A stretch of 64,000 bases of DNA from DASSQJ01 sp963773655. Its GTDB lineage: Bacteria > Actinomycetota > Actinomycetes > Actinomycetales > Dermatophilaceae. Positions 33,274 to 43,119 of this stretch are shown one piece after another. The stretch spans positions 678,659 to 742,658 of the forward strand of contig CAVZBX010000005.1 of the NCBI GenBank assembly GCA_963773655.1, given 5' to 3'. The notes under the pieces are model-generated. The model saw nothing but the letters and a program-made list of their open reading frames with translations, searched no databases and was not told the DNA's origin. Both the position numbers and the translations under genes were made by a program. How positions within the stretch are numbered: the stretch's first letter is position 1; each line of letters starts with the position of its first letter.

Positions 33274-35741
33274 TGGGCTGCTCCGTCCGTCGCGCCGGCC
33301 GAGGGATCCTGGTTGGACGCTCCCTCGTCGAAGTGGGCCTGGGCCGCACCGGTGACGCCCGCGCGCGGGCCGGCGCCCTGGATCGCCTTCCACACCCGCT
33401 CGGGCGTGCACGGCATCTCGATGTCGTGGATGCCCATCGGCCGAAGCGCGTCGACGATCGCGTTGACGACGGCGGGGGTCGAGGCGATGGTCCCCGCCTC
33501 GCCGACGCCCTTGGTGCCGAGGGTGTTGGTCGTCGACGGAGACGTCGTGTGGTCGGTGACGAAGCTGATCGTGTCGGCCGCGGTCGGGAGCGTGTAGTCG
33601 ACGAAGGACCCGGTGACCAGGGTGCCCTGCTCGTCGAACTCCGCACCTTCCCAGAGCGCCTGGGCGATCCCCTGGACGAGGCCGCCGTGCACCTGGCCCT
33701 CGACGATGAGCGGGTTGACGATGATGCCGATGTCGTCGACGCAGACGTACGTGCGCATCCGCGTCGCACCCGTCTCGGTGTCGACCTCCATCGCGCACAG
33801 GTGCGTGCCGTGCGGGAACGGAGAAGCTCACCGGGTCGAAGGTGGCGTCGCCGTCCAGGGTCGGCTCGAAGCCGTCGGCCAGGTTGTGGCCCGTCCACGT
33901 CGCGAGCGCGACCTCCTGGATGGTGACGCCCTTGTCGGTGCCCTTGACACCGAACCGGCCGCCGGTGAACTCGAGGTCGTCGACGCTCGCCTCCAGCATG
34001 AACGCCGCGTGCTGCTTGGCCTTCTCGATGACCCGATCGGCCGCCATGACGAGAGCCTCGCCCCCGACGACGAGGGAGCGCGAGCCGTAGGAGTCCAGGC
34101 CGCGCGGTGCGACCTGGGTGTCGCCGTGGAGCACCTCGATGTCCTCGAAGGGCACGCCGAGGCGGTCGGCGACGATCTGGCTCCACGCCGTCTCGTGGCC
34201 CTGCCCGTGGGGCGAGGTGCCGGTGACGACCTCGACGGTGCCGGTGGAGAGCATCCGGATGCTGGCGCTCTCCCAGCCGCCGGCGCCGTAGCTGAGCGCG
34301 CCGAGGACCCGTGAGGGAGCCAGGCCGCACATCTCGGTGAAGGTCGAGACGCCGATGCCGAGCTGGACCGGGTCGCCGCTCTCGCGCCGGCGCCTCTGCT
34401 CGGCGCGGAGCTCGTCGTAGCCGAAGAGCTCCTTGGCCTTCGCCGTCGCCGCCTCGTAGTTGCCCGAGTCGTACGTCATCCCGGCCACCGAGCTCCACGG
34501 GAACTCGTCGTGCGTGATCCAGTTCTTCTCCCGGATCTCGAGCGGGTCGACCCCGACCTCGGCCGCGAGCTCGTCCATGAGCCGCTCGATGGCGTAGGTG
34601 GCCTCGGGTCGACCCGCGCCGCGGTAGGCGTCGACCCACGTCTTGTTCGTGTAGTAGTTCGTGCAGTTGAACTGGTAGGCACCGAACTTGTAGATCGCGT
34701 TGAACATCCACGCACCGAGCACCGGCACCCCTCCCCCGACGAGCGCCGCATAGGCACCGAGGTCGCACATCAGGTCGACCTTGAGTGCGGTGACGGTGCC
34801 GTCCTTCTCGGCGGCGAGGGTCAGCTTCTGCCACTGGTCTCGGCCGTGGTGGCCCGACACCATCGTCTCGGAGCGGGTCTCGGTGTACTTGCAGGGCCGG
34901 CCGAGCGTGCGCGCCACCGCGAGGGTGACGAACTCCTCGGGCGTCGACTGCAGCTTGCCGCCGAAGCCACCACCGACGTCGGGGGCGATGACCCGGATCT
35001 TGGACTCGGGGAGCCCGGTCGTCGCGGCGATGCAGAACCGCAGGATGTGCGGGATCTGCGTGGCCGACCACATGACGACCTGCTCGCCGGTGGGGTCGAC
35101 GACGGTGGAGCGGGGCTCCATGAAGGCGGGGATGAGGCGCTGTTGGCGGTACTCCCGCTCGATGACGATGCCACCCTCGCGGGCCGCGGCGATCGCCTCG
35201 TCGACGTCGCCACCGGTGCCGCCCGCCTTGGAGTCGAGCTGCCAGAACGCGGACGTGTTCGTGCCGAGGTCCGGGTGGGCGAGGACCTCGTCCTTCGCGG
35301 CCTCCTTGAGGTCGAGCACGGCGGAAAGCTCCTCGTACTCGACCTCGACGAGCTCGGCCGCGTCCCTCGCCTCGGCGGCCTTCCGGGCCACGACGACGGC
35401 GACGATCTCGCCGGCGCAGGCGACCCGGTCGATGGCCATCGGGAGGTGGGTCGGGGACTTCTGGTCCTCGGAAATCGGCCAGGCCGTGATGTTGACGCCC
35501 TGGATGTCCTTGATGTCCTCACCGGTCATCACCGCGATGACCTCGTCGGCCGCCTTCGCCGCCGAGGTGTCGATGGAGACGATCCGGGCGTGCGCCAGCG
35601 GGCTGCGCACCATCGCCAGGTGCAGCATGCCGGGGAGCTGGATGTTGTCGGTCCACTTGGACCGGCCGGTGACGAGGCGGTGGTCCTCCTTGCGGAGGCG
35701 GGCGTTGCCGACCTCGGCGGTGGGGCGGTCGTCGACGGCGG

Positions 35742-35745
<4 letters not shown>
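33270..35745 (-). pseudogene. coxL: Molybdopterin-binding large subunit, form II CoxL-like, with one frameshift
   Basis: The ATG at 35745 opens an intact frame for about 640 codons, through LRKEDHRLVTGRSKWTDNIQ, the Mo-cofactor motif PDVGGGFGGKLQ, the active-site loop VDAYRGAGRPEA and TGTSPHGQGHETAW. An extra T near 33822 breaks SFPFPHGTHLCAMEVD, after which the C-terminal part (YVCVDDIGIIVNPLIVEGQV, LGTKGVGEAGTI with the catalytic Glu) continues to 33270. YRGAGR marks form II enzymes; form I CO dehydrogenases have AYRCSFR. The physiological substrate of form II proteins is often not CO. Repaired length is about 824 residues. Confidence 0.88.
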
Positions 35746-36215
<470 letters not shown>

Positions 36216-36440
36216 CGTCGACTCCTTGCAGAGAGGGATCCGTCATGCGATCCTGCTTCACCGCCCGGGCCCAGACAAGAGGTGACGACGAACCGGACCG
36301 ACGGTTCGGGCCGACGGTGCGGCGGTGCGACGAACGGCCCGGGCACCCGGACTTTCCCCGGCGGCAAGAGTGCTGGACCGGCAGGCCGCGTCGGCAGGTG
36401 CCGACCCGCCCCCGGGAGGTGTCGCGGCGGCCCGGCGAGG

Positions 36441-37004
36441 TCAGGCGCTCGCGGGCAGCTTCGTGCGGACCGCGGCGAGGAGGACCTCCTCGACCGACTC
36501 GCGGTCGCGCGGGTCGGCCGAGACCACCGGGGCCCCGCGGACCCAGCGGTCCACGACGGGGCGGTAGTCGGCCAGGGCGGGCCGGTCGCCCGGGATCTCG
36601 AGCCGGGTCACGGCGACCGTCAGGGGGCTGTCGCGCAGCTCCGGAGCGAGGTAGCCGAGCCACTCCTCGGCCTCCTCGAGCGCGTCGGGGGTGTGACCGT
36701 AGAGCCACAGGACCGTGCGGGTAGGGGGCACCAGGCCGGTGGCCCCCGCGGCCCGGAAGCGGAGCTGGCCGGCGACCGACACCACGACGAGCGGTCCGTC
36801 GGGACCGCCGTGCCACTCGCCCCGCTCGCCGCCGGCGGACCGGAGCGCGGCGCGGGTCCCCGGGGTGCCGGGCACGGTCGTCGGGTCGGGGACCACCTCG
36901 ACGTCGGACACGGTGCGGACGGCGGTCGACTTGCCGACGCCGTACGGACCGACGAAGACCACCTGTGGGGACGCCGAGCGGGCGAAGAGCTCGAGCAGGG
37001 CCAT
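36441..37004 (-). CDS. Small GTP/ATP-binding protein
   Basis: 187 residues from the ATG at 37004 with GGAGGT upstream. It has a P-loop FVGPYGVGKSTAVRTVS at residues 16-33, a Thr-rich switch I-like region (PDPTTVPGTPGTR) and VVSVAGQLRF in the position of the DxxG motif. The NKxD motif is replaced by VAVTRLEI. It resembles actinobacterial GTPases that go with roadblock/LC7 proteins, but no partner is adjacent here. It lies between coxS and xdhC on the same strand with about 200 bases on either side, so it may be an independent unit. Confidence 0.7.
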   Translation of the reverse strand: MALLELFARSASPQVVFVGPYGVGKSTAVRTVSDVEVVPDPTTVPGTPGTRAALRSAGGERGEWHGGPDGPLVVVSVAGQLRFRAAGATGLVPPTRTVLWLYGHTPDALEEAEEWLGYLAPELRDSPLTVAVTRLEIPGDRPALADYRPVVDRWVRGAPVVSADPRDRESVEEVLLAAVRTKLPASA

Positions 37005-37194
37005 GGGTAGCACCTCCGGCCCGCGGACCCGGCCGCGGGCATCTCCCCTGCCCGTCACCGGGACGGACGCCCCGGTCTGTCGACGGTACCGGCAGGACCG
37101 TTCGTCGCGCAGCCCCCGGACACACAGCCACCTGCGGAAATGGCCGAACGGCCGACCCCCCGGCCCCAGGACTGCGCAGTGCGCCCGCCGGCTG

Positions 37195-38349
37195 CTAGGG
37201 CACCTCGGCCGGCTCGCCGTGGTGGTGGATCGGGCCGGCGGTCTCCTGGAGTCGGGCACCACCCCCACCCCACTGGAGGGCGACGATCTCGGCCGCGATG
37301 GAGACGGCCGTCTCCTCCGGCGTGCGGGCCCCGAGGTCCAGGCCGATCGGCGAGGACAGCCGGGCCAGCTGCTCCTCGGTGACCCCCGCCTCGCGCAGGC
37401 GGGCCAGCCGGTCCTCGTGGGTGCGGCGAGAGCCCATGGCGCCGACGTACGCGACGTCCGGCAGGGCCAGCGCGGCCTCGAGCACCGGCACGTCGAACTT
37501 CGGGTCGTGGGTGAGCACGCAGACGACGGTGCGCCCGTCGACGCGGCCCTCCTCGACCTCGCGCGCCAGGTACTGGTGCGGCCACTCGACGACCACCTCG
37601 TCGGCGGCGGGGAACCGGCTCGCCGTGGCGAACACCGGCCGGGCGTCGCACACCGTCACCCGGTACCCGAGGAAGGAGCCGACGTGCGCCACCGCCGCCG
37701 CGAAGTCGATGGCCCCGAAGACGAGCATCCGCGGCCTGGGGGCGTAGGCGGCGACGAACACGCGCATCCCCTCGCCGCGCCGCTCGCCGTCCGGGCCGTA
37801 GGTGAGGGTCTCGGTGCGGCCGGCCGCGAGCAGGCCCCGGGCGTCGTCGGTGACCGCTGCGTCGGCGCGCGGCGACCCCAGGCCGGCGCCCGCGCGGCGC
37901 TCGGCCTCGCCCTCTGGCCGGACGACGAGCCGCCGGCCGATCCACGCGGGGTCCGGGTGCTCGATGACGGTGGCGACCGCCACGGGCCGTCCGGCACCGA
38001 TGTCGTCGGCCACCTCGCCCAGCTCGGGGAAGGTGTCCCGCGACACCTTCTCGACGTAGACGTCGAGGATGCCGCCGCAGGTGAGGCCGACCGCGAAGGC
38101 GTCGTCGTCGGAGACGCCGTACCGCTGGAGCACCGGTGTGCCGTCGGCGACCACCTCCTGCCCGAGCTCGTACACCGCGCCCTCGACGCAGCCGCCCGAC
38201 ACCGACCCGACCGCCTCGCCGCCGGGGCCGACGAGCATCGAGGCCCCCGCGGGCCGGGGGGCCGAGCGGAAGGTCGCGACGACGGTCCCGACGCCGACGA
38301 CCTCGCCGGCCCGCCACCAGGTCATCAGCTCGTCCAGCACGTCACGCAC
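37195..38349 (-). CDS. xdhC: XdhC/CoxI family protein
   Basis: 384 residues from a GTG at 38349. XdhC-family proteins bind sulfurated molybdenum cofactor and insert it into Mo-hydroxylases. The N-terminal domain has ATFRSAPRPAGASMLVGPGG and GSVSGGCVEGAVYELG with the conserved Cys, then LTCGGILDVYVE; the C-terminal Rossmann-like domain has MLVFGAIDFAAAVAHVGSFL and AYVGAMGSRRTHEDR and ends in SPIGLDLGARTPEETAVSIA. Its start overlaps the end of coxE by eight bases. It fits as a maturation factor for the adjacent CoxSLM enzyme. Confidence 0.93.
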   Translation of the reverse strand: MRDVLDELMTWWRAGEVVGVGTVVATFRSAPRPAGASMLVGPGGEAVGSVSGGCVEGAVYELGQEVVADGTPVLQRYGVSDDDAFAVGLTCGGILDVYVEKVSRDTFPELGEVADDIGAGRPVAVATVIEHPDPAWIGRRLVVRPEGEAERRAGAGLGSPRADAAVTDDARGLLAAGRTETLTYGPDGERRGEGMRVFVAAYAPRPRMLVFGAIDFAAAVAHVGSFLGYRVTVCDARPVFATASRFPAADEVVVEWPHQYLAREVEEGRVDGRTVVCVLTHDPKFDVPVLEAALALPDVAYVGAMGSRRTHEDRLARLREAGVTEEQLARLSSPIGLDLGARTPEETAVSIAAEIVALQWGGGGARLQETAGPIHHHGEPAEVP

Positions 38350-39442
38350 GGGCGACCACCTCCGTCAGCTCCTCGAACGCCGCCATCGAGTGCCCGGCGA
38401 CGAAGTCGTCGACGTGCGGCAGCACCGCCATGATGCCTCCCTGGAGCGGCTCGTACCCCGGCCGGCCGCGGTGGGGGTTGGCCCAGACCACGCGGTGGGC
38501 CACCGCCGCCAGGCGCCGCACCTGCTCGCCGAGCGCCTCGGGCCGGTCACGCTCCCACCCGTCGCTGAAGACGACGACCACCGCGCCGCGGGCCATCCCC
38601 CGGCGGCCCCAGCGGTCGAGGAACACCTTGAGCCCCTCCGCGAGCCGGGTGCCCCCGGACCAGTCCGGGATGGCCCGGCCGGCGGCGACGACGGCCCGGT
38701 CGGGGTCCCGCTCGTGGAGCGGCCGGGTGACGTGCGTGAGGCGGGTACCGAGCGTGAACACCTCCACCGGCTCCCCCGTGGCGCAGTACGCGTGCGCGAG
38801 GCGGATGAGCGAGTCGGCGTACGCGCTCATCGACCCGGAGACGTCGATGAGGAGCACGACCCGCCGCGCCCGCGTCCCCCGGTGCCGCCACGCGACCTCG
38901 CCCGGCTCCCCCATCCGCCGGAGCATGGCGCGCAGGGTGCGCCGCGCGTCGACCTCGCCGCGGCGCGAGGCGGTGCGGCGGTGGGCGCGGCGCCGGGGGG
39001 CCCGGGGGCGGAGGGCGCCGAAGAGGCGGGCCAGCTCCTCGCGCTCTCGACGGCTCAGCGTGGAGACGTCGCGGTGGCGGAGCACCTCGGTGGCCGAGGC
39101 CCGCGCCTGGACGGAGTCGTCGCCGGGCTCGCCGGTGTGGGCCGCGGTCTCGTCGAGCCCGGCCTGCCGCACCGTCGCGAGCGAGGTCGTCGGCCTCGAC
39201 CCGGCCCGGGCGCCGCCGAACCACTCCGCGAAGACGAGGTCGTGGCGGTCCAGGTCGGCCGGGGAGGAGCACAGGGTGGCCCGGCCGGCGAGGAAGACCG
39301 CGCCGGGGTGGTCGAGCCCGGCCTCGGCGACCGCCTCGAGGTAGGTGCGCTCGCGGTCGGCGGTGACGTGCACCCCCGCGGCACGCAGGCAGCGCGCGAA
39401 GCCGAGGAGCAGCTCCTCGGGCGGGCGCGCGGTCGTGGGCAT
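38342..39442 (-). CDS. coxE: VWA-domain protein CoxE
   Basis: 366 residues. The C-terminal half is a von Willebrand A domain with a MIDAS site: VVLLIDVSGSMSAYADS, then the Thr in GGTRLAEGL and VVVFSDGWERDR. The N-terminal half is helical (LLLGFARCLRAAGVHVTADR). CoxE works with the MoxR ATPase CoxD in sulfurating and loading the Mo/Cu site of CO dehydrogenase. It is placed directly after coxD on the same strand. Confidence 0.92.
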   Translation of the reverse strand: MPTTARPPEELLLGFARCLRAAGVHVTADRERTYLEAVAEAGLDHPGAVFLAGRATLCSSPADLDRHDLVFAEWFGGARAGSRPTTSLATVRQAGLDETAAHTGEPGDDSVQARASATEVLRHRDVSTLSRREREELARLFGALRPRAPRRRAHRRTASRRGEVDARRTLRAMLRRMGEPGEVAWRHRGTRARRVVLLIDVSGSMSAYADSLIRLAHAYCATGEPVEVFTLGTRLTHVTRPLHERDPDRAVVAAGRAIPDWSGGTRLAEGLKVFLDRWGRRGMARGAVVVVFSDGWERDRPEALGEQVRRLAAVAHRVVWANPHRGRPGYEPLQGGIMAVLPHVDDFVAGHSMAAFEELTEVVARA

Positions 39443-39449
39443 CGTCGGC

Positions 39450-40340
39450 TCAGGCGGTGAGCATGACGTCGAGTGCCTTCTTCACCCGTTCGGCGTCCTC
39501 CCGGTACTTCACCGCGACCCCGAGGGTCGCGGCCGCGGTGGCGGTGTCGAGCTCGCGGGTGCCGAGCTCGTGCAGGGCCCGGGCCCAGTCGAGGGTCTCG
39601 GCCACGCCCGGGGGCTTGAGCATCTCGCGGTCGTCCCGGATGGCGTGGACCGCCCGCACGACCTGCGCGGCGAGCGCCGCCGGCACCTCGGGGGCCCGGG
39701 TGCGGACGATGTCGATCTCGCGCTCGATTCCGGGGTGCTCCAGCCAGTGGTAGAGGCAGCGCCGCTTCAGCGCGTCGTGCAGCTCGCGGGTGCGGTTGGA
39801 CGTGAGGACGACGACCGGCGGGGTGGCCGCCGAGACCGGGCCGAGCTCGGGGATGGTCACCTGCCAGGTCGAGAGCACCTCGAGGAGGAAGGCCTCGAAC
39901 TCGTCGTCGGCCCGGTCGACCTCGTCGACGAGGAGGACCGCCGGCGCCTCCCGCAGCGCGCGAAGCACCGGGCGGGCGAGGAGGAAGCGCTCGTCGAAGA
40001 GGTCCTCCTCGAGCTCGCGGACGTCGTGCGCAGCGCCCTCGACGGCCTCGAGCGCGCGGACGTGGAGGATCTGCCGGGGGAAGTCCCAGTCGTAGAGCGC
40101 CTGGCTGGCGTCGATGCCCTCGTAGCACTGCAGCCGGATGAGGGGCAGGTCCATGCTCTCGGCGAGGGCCTCGGCGAGGGCGGTCTTGCCGGTGCCGGGC
40201 TCGCCCTCCATGAGCAGCGGACGACCGAGGCGCAGCGCGAGCCAGGCGACCGTCGCGAGGGCCTCGTCGGCGAGGTAGCCGGTGCGGCCCAGGGCGTCGG
40301 CGAGGTCGGTGGCCGAGGGGAAGGTCGTCCGGGGGTCCAT
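39450..40340 (-). CDS. coxD: MoxR-type AAA+ ATPase CoxD
   Basis: 296 residues from the ATG at 40340. AAA+ motifs are Walker A MEGEPGTGKTALAEALAE at about 45-62, Walker B VLLVDEVDRADDEFE, sensor 1 VVVLTSNRTREL and an arginine-finger region ALKRRCLYHWLEHP. CoxD is a partially unfolded-protein chaperone that matures the CODH active site together with CoxE, seven bases downstream here. The order coxD, coxE, xdhC on one strand is a standard maturation unit. Confidence 0.94.
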   Translation of the reverse strand: MDPRTTFPSATDLADALGRTGYLADEALATVAWLALRLGRPLLMEGEPGTGKTALAEALAESMDLPLIRLQCYEGIDASQALYDWDFPRQILHVRALEAVEGAAHDVRELEEDLFDERFLLARPVLRALREAPAVLLVDEVDRADDEFEAFLLEVLSTWQVTIPELGPVSAATPPVVVLTSNRTRELHDALKRRCLYHWLEHPGIEREIDIVRTRAPEVPAALAAQVVRAVHAIRDDREMLKPPGVAETLDWARALHELGTRELDTATAAATLGVAVKYREDAERVKKALDVMLTA

Positions 40341-40367
40341 GCGCCCAGCATCACCCACGGGGGGCGG

Positions 40368-40721
40368 CTACGGAAGGACGGCGTCGGTGAGACGTATGAC
40401 GGCCGAGGTGGCGACGGCGGCGGCGAGCAGCGCCACGGTGAGCATGGTGGCCGCCGGCAGCTGCCCGCCGGCGAGCACCGAGAAGATCGGCTCACCGGGG
40501 TGGTCGCGGGCGAGCCGTCGCTCGCGCAGGGCCACGGCGATGATCCACAGCGCGAGGACCGCCGTCATCGCCGTCGGGATGACGACGGCGGCCCCGAGGG
40601 TCTCCAGGGTCAGCCGGCCGATGGTCAGCGAGCCGACGAGCAGCGACAGCCCGGTGCGGCGCCACGCCAGGGTCGTGCGCTCCTGCTGCATGCCCGGGTC
40701 GCGCTCGACCTCCCGGTTCAC
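40368..40721 (-). CDS. DUF202 family membrane protein (copy A)
   Basis: 117 residues from a GTG at 40721 that overlaps the stop of copy B. The family signature QQERTTLAWRRTGLSLL at about 11-27 leads into three membrane helices (AAVVIPTAMTAVLALWIIAV and LPAATMLTVALLAAAVATSA). DUF202 proteins have no firm function; some are linked to VTC polyphosphate synthesis. It is shorter than copy B and lacks its longer N-terminus. Confidence 0.85.
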   Translation of the reverse strand: MNREVERDPGMQQERTTLAWRRTGLSLLVGSLTIGRLTLETLGAAVVIPTAMTAVLALWIIAVALRERRLARDHPGEPIFSVLAGGQLPAATMLTVALLAAAVATSAVIRLTDAVLP

Positions 40722-41107
40722 GTGGTGATGCTCCGCACCGCGCTGCTGACGGCGAGGACGACGCCGGTGAGGGCGACCGCGCCGAGCACGACGAGCATCG
40801 CGGGGTTCGCCGGTAGGGCGGTGTTCTCCCGCATGGCCCGCTCCGTGCGCACCCACCCGCGCCACGACATCACCGCGACGGCGAGCCCGCCGAGCGCGAG
40901 CACGGTGGCGAGCAGGTACTGGACGGTGTCGTTGAGCGGCAGGTCGAGGGCCTCGAGGGCAGCGGCGCCGGCGAGGAGGGCCAGGCCGGTGCGGACCCAG
41001 GCGAGGAAGGTGCGCTCGTTGGCGAGCGAGAAGCGGGGGTCGGGGTCGACGCCGTGGTCGAACACGCTGGTGGGCCACCGCCGTTGCTTCTCGTGCCGCA
41101 CGCTCAT
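40718..41107 (-). CDS. DUF202/YidH family membrane protein (copy B)
   Basis: 129 residues from the ATG at 41107. The signature DPRFSLANERTFLAWVRTGL is followed by three membrane helices ending VVLGAVALTGVVLAVSSAV. Its ATG overlaps the stop of the MocA-like gene, and its own stop overlaps copy A, so three genes are chained by four-base overlaps. Tandem DUF202 pairs of this sort are seen in other actinobacteria. Confidence 0.88.
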   Translation of the reverse strand: MSVRHEKQRRWPTSVFDHGVDPDPRFSLANERTFLAWVRTGLALLAGAAALEALDLPLNDTVQYLLATVLALGGLAVAVMSWRGWVRTERAMRENTALPANPAMLVVLGAVALTGVVLAVSSAVRSITT

Positions 41108-41748
41108 TCCCCCATTCTGTCCGACGCGTCGCCGCCGCCCGGCGCGTTCGGGTGGTCGCCGGGGTGGTGGAGGGCCTCGCGGGTGTCGGCGTCACGGCCG
41201 GTGGCCAGGTCGGAGCACTCGACGCCGCGCACCGCACGGGTCGCGAGGTACCGGCGGGCCCCGCGGTCGCCGCGGGCGGAGTCGACGACCTCGGCCCAGT
41301 GGTCGCGGCCCAGAAGCACCGGGTGCCCGGGGCGGCCGTCGTACGTGGCGCGCACCAGGGCGGCTGCCGGGCGGTCGCCCGCCTCGGCGAGCACCCGGCG
41401 GTGCACGTCGGGGCCGACGTCGAGGAGGTCGACGAGGGTGACGAGCGCGGCCTGCGCCCCGGGCGCGCTGGCCGTGAGGTGCCCGAGCGCGGCCCGCAGC
41501 GAGGCGCCCATCCCCTCGTCCCAGTCCCCGGCCCGCACGACGTCGGCACCGCCGGCCTCGGCGAGCGGGGCCACCTCGCCCGCGGCCGCGCCGACGACGA
41601 CGACGACGTGGTCCAGGCCCGCGGCCCGCAGCCGGCCGAGCGCCGTCTCGAGCAGCGTCGGCCCGTCGGGCCCCGGCCGCACCAGGGCCTTCGGCTCGCC
41701 CATCCGGCGGCCGGCCCCGGCGGCGAGGAGCACCCCGGCGACGGTCAC
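41104..41748 (-). CDS. MocA/MobA-like molybdenum cofactor nucleotidyltransferase
   Basis: 214 residues from a GTG at 41748. The nucleotide-binding signature GVLLAAGAGRRMGEPKAL at residues 4-21, VVVVGAAAGEVAPL, the Asp-containing VTLVDLLDVGPD and GHPVLLGRDHW are those of the MocA branch of NTP transferases. These attach CMP (MocA) or GMP (MobA) to molybdopterin. Given the adjacent CO dehydrogenase-like genes, which use the cytosine dinucleotide form, MocA activity is the more likely. The second motif reads DLLDVG rather than the usual DQP. Confidence 0.82.
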   Translation of the reverse strand: MTVAGVLLAAGAGRRMGEPKALVRPGPDGPTLLETALGRLRAAGLDHVVVVVGAAAGEVAPLAEAGGADVVRAGDWDEGMGASLRAALGHLTASAPGAQAALVTLVDLLDVGPDVHRRVLAEAGDRPAAALVRATYDGRPGHPVLLGRDHWAEVVDSARGDRGARRYLATRAVRGVECSDLATGRDADTREALHHPGDHPNAPGGGDASDRMGE

Positions 41749-41838
41749 GGCCGCCAGCCTGCCACGCGGCCGAGGCCCGCGGAGGACAGCTCGTCCGGGC
41801 GGCGGTCCGTTGCCGAGGCACGCCGGTACGGTCGGGGG

Positions 41839-42942
41839 ATGCCGGTGGTGCTCTCGCGGCGGGACGCCCGCCGGGTCGCGGTGCGCGCCCAGCTGCTCGC
41901 GGCGCGGCGCCCGGTGTCGGCGGTCGCGGCCGTGCGGCACCTCGCCCTGGTGCAGATGGACCTCACCGCGGCGGTGGCGCCGAACCCCGACCTCGTCCTG
42001 TGGAGCCGTCTCGGTGCCCGCTACGACCCCCGCGAGCTCGACGACCTCCTCGAGTCGCGGGTCCTGGTGGAGGTCCAGGGGATGCTGCGCCCGGCCGAGG
42101 ACGTGGCGCTGTACCGGGCGGAGTGGGCCGCGTGGCCGGGCCCCGAGCCCCGCCGGGAGTGGCAGGACGCCCTGGCGGGCTGGCTCGAGGCGAACCACGC
42201 CTGCCGCGAGGACCTGCTGCAGACGCTGCGCTCGGAGGGGCCGCTGCCCGCCCGCCGGCTTCCGGACACGTGCGCGGTGCCGTGGCGGTCCTCGGGCTGG
42301 ACCCACCACAAGAACGTGCAGCGGATGCTCGACCTCATGGAGGCGCGCGGCGAGGTGGCGGTCTCCTCGCGCGAGCAGGGCGAGCGGGTCTGGGACCTCG
42401 CGGAGCGGGTCTTCCCCGACCAGGCCCCGGTCCCGTTCGCCGCGGCCGCCGCCGAGCGCGACCGGCGCCGCCTCGCCGCCCTGGGCATCGCCCGGGCGCG
42501 GGCGGCGCAGACGCCGAACGAGCCGAACCACGTCGGCTCGGCGGGCGTCGAGGCCGTCGTCGAGGGCGTGCGCGGAGCCTGGCGGGTCGACCCGTCGCTG
42601 CTCGACACCCCGTTCCGGGGCCGGACCGCGCTGCTCTCACCGCTGGACCGGCTGGTCTTCGACCGCACCCGGATGACCGAGCTGTTCGGGTTCGACTACC
42701 AGCTCGAGATGTACAAGCCGGCCGCCAAGCGGCGCTGGGGCTACTTCGCCCTGCCCGTGCTGCACGGCGACCGGCTCGTCGGCAAGGTCGACGCCACCAC
42801 CGACCGCGGGCGGGACGTGCTGCGGGTGGACGCGGTCCACTGGGACGACGTGCCGACCGCGGCGGTACGCGCCGGCGTCCGCCGCGAGCTGCGCTCGCTG
42901 GCGCGGATGCTCGGGGTGGAGCCGGTGGGCGCGCTGCCCTGA
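41839..42942 (+). CDS. Winged-helix protein of the YcaQ (HTH_42) family
   Basis: 367 residues from the ATG at 41839. The pattern LARRDARR-like start (VLSRRDARRVAVRAQLLAAR), IQ-D-like LVQMDLTAAVAPNPDLVLWSR and the C-terminal ALLSPLDRLVFDRTRMTELF and YFALPVLHGDRLVGKVD are those of the YcaQ group. E. coli YcaQ is a DNA glycosylase that unhooks interstrand crosslinks. Its catalytic QxQ/QxD-type motif corresponds to LVQMD here. Some actinobacterial members act in self-resistance to DNA-damaging antibiotics, but no such cluster is nearby. Confidence 0.85.
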   Translation: MPVVLSRRDARRVAVRAQLLAARRPVSAVAAVRHLALVQMDLTAAVAPNPDLVLWSRLGARYDPRELDDLLESRVLVEVQGMLRPAEDVALYRAEWAAWPGPEPRREWQDALAGWLEANHACREDLLQTLRSEGPLPARRLPDTCAVPWRSSGWTHHKNVQRMLDLMEARGEVAVSSREQGERVWDLAERVFPDQAPVPFAAAAAERDRRRLAALGIARARAAQTPNEPNHVGSAGVEAVVEGVRGAWRVDPSLLDTPFRGRTALLSPLDRLVFDRTRMTELFGFDYQLEMYKPAAKRRWGYFALPVLHGDRLVGKVDATTDRGRDVLRVDAVHWDDVPTAAVRAGVRRELRSLARMLGVEPVGALP

Positions 42943-43012
42943 ACCGCGGGGGCCCACTCCACGTCATCCTGCGGTCGACACCCCGGTTCGTCGACGTCGC
43001 ACGGGAACCCAA

Positions 43013-43065
43013 CCCCTGCCGGGTCGACATTTCGGGGTGACCCCGAAATGTCGAGGCGGCAGGGG
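43013..43065. repeat. Intergenic palindrome with long stem
   Basis: TCGACATTTCGGGG (43024-43037) pairs perfectly with 43041-43054 around a three-base loop, and CCCCTGCC (43013-43020) with GGCAGGGG (43058-43065) outside it, separated by three unpaired bases on each side. The element lies between two convergent genes and could terminate both. The AT-containing core is unlike the simple GC hairpins elsewhere, so it may be a dispersed repeat of the genome. Confidence 0.6.
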
Positions 43066-43067
43066 AT

Positions 43068-43119
43068 AGGGGTCAGGCGGCAGGGGGAGGGGTCAGGCGG
43101 CAGGGGAGGGGTCAGGCGG
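43068..43119. repeat. Tandem repeat of about 20 bases
   Basis: The unit AGGGGTCAGGCGG(CAGGGG) starts at 43068, 43088 and 43107, so 2.5 copies with a period of 19-20 bases. The last copy includes the stop codon of the minus-strand membrane-protein gene, so each copy carries a potential stop plus one codon of that gene end. It abuts the palindrome at 43013-43065. Confidence 0.7.

Noticed and set aside
43068..43119. CRISPR array
   Set aside because: The repeats are contiguous with no unique spacers, and no cas gene is in the window.
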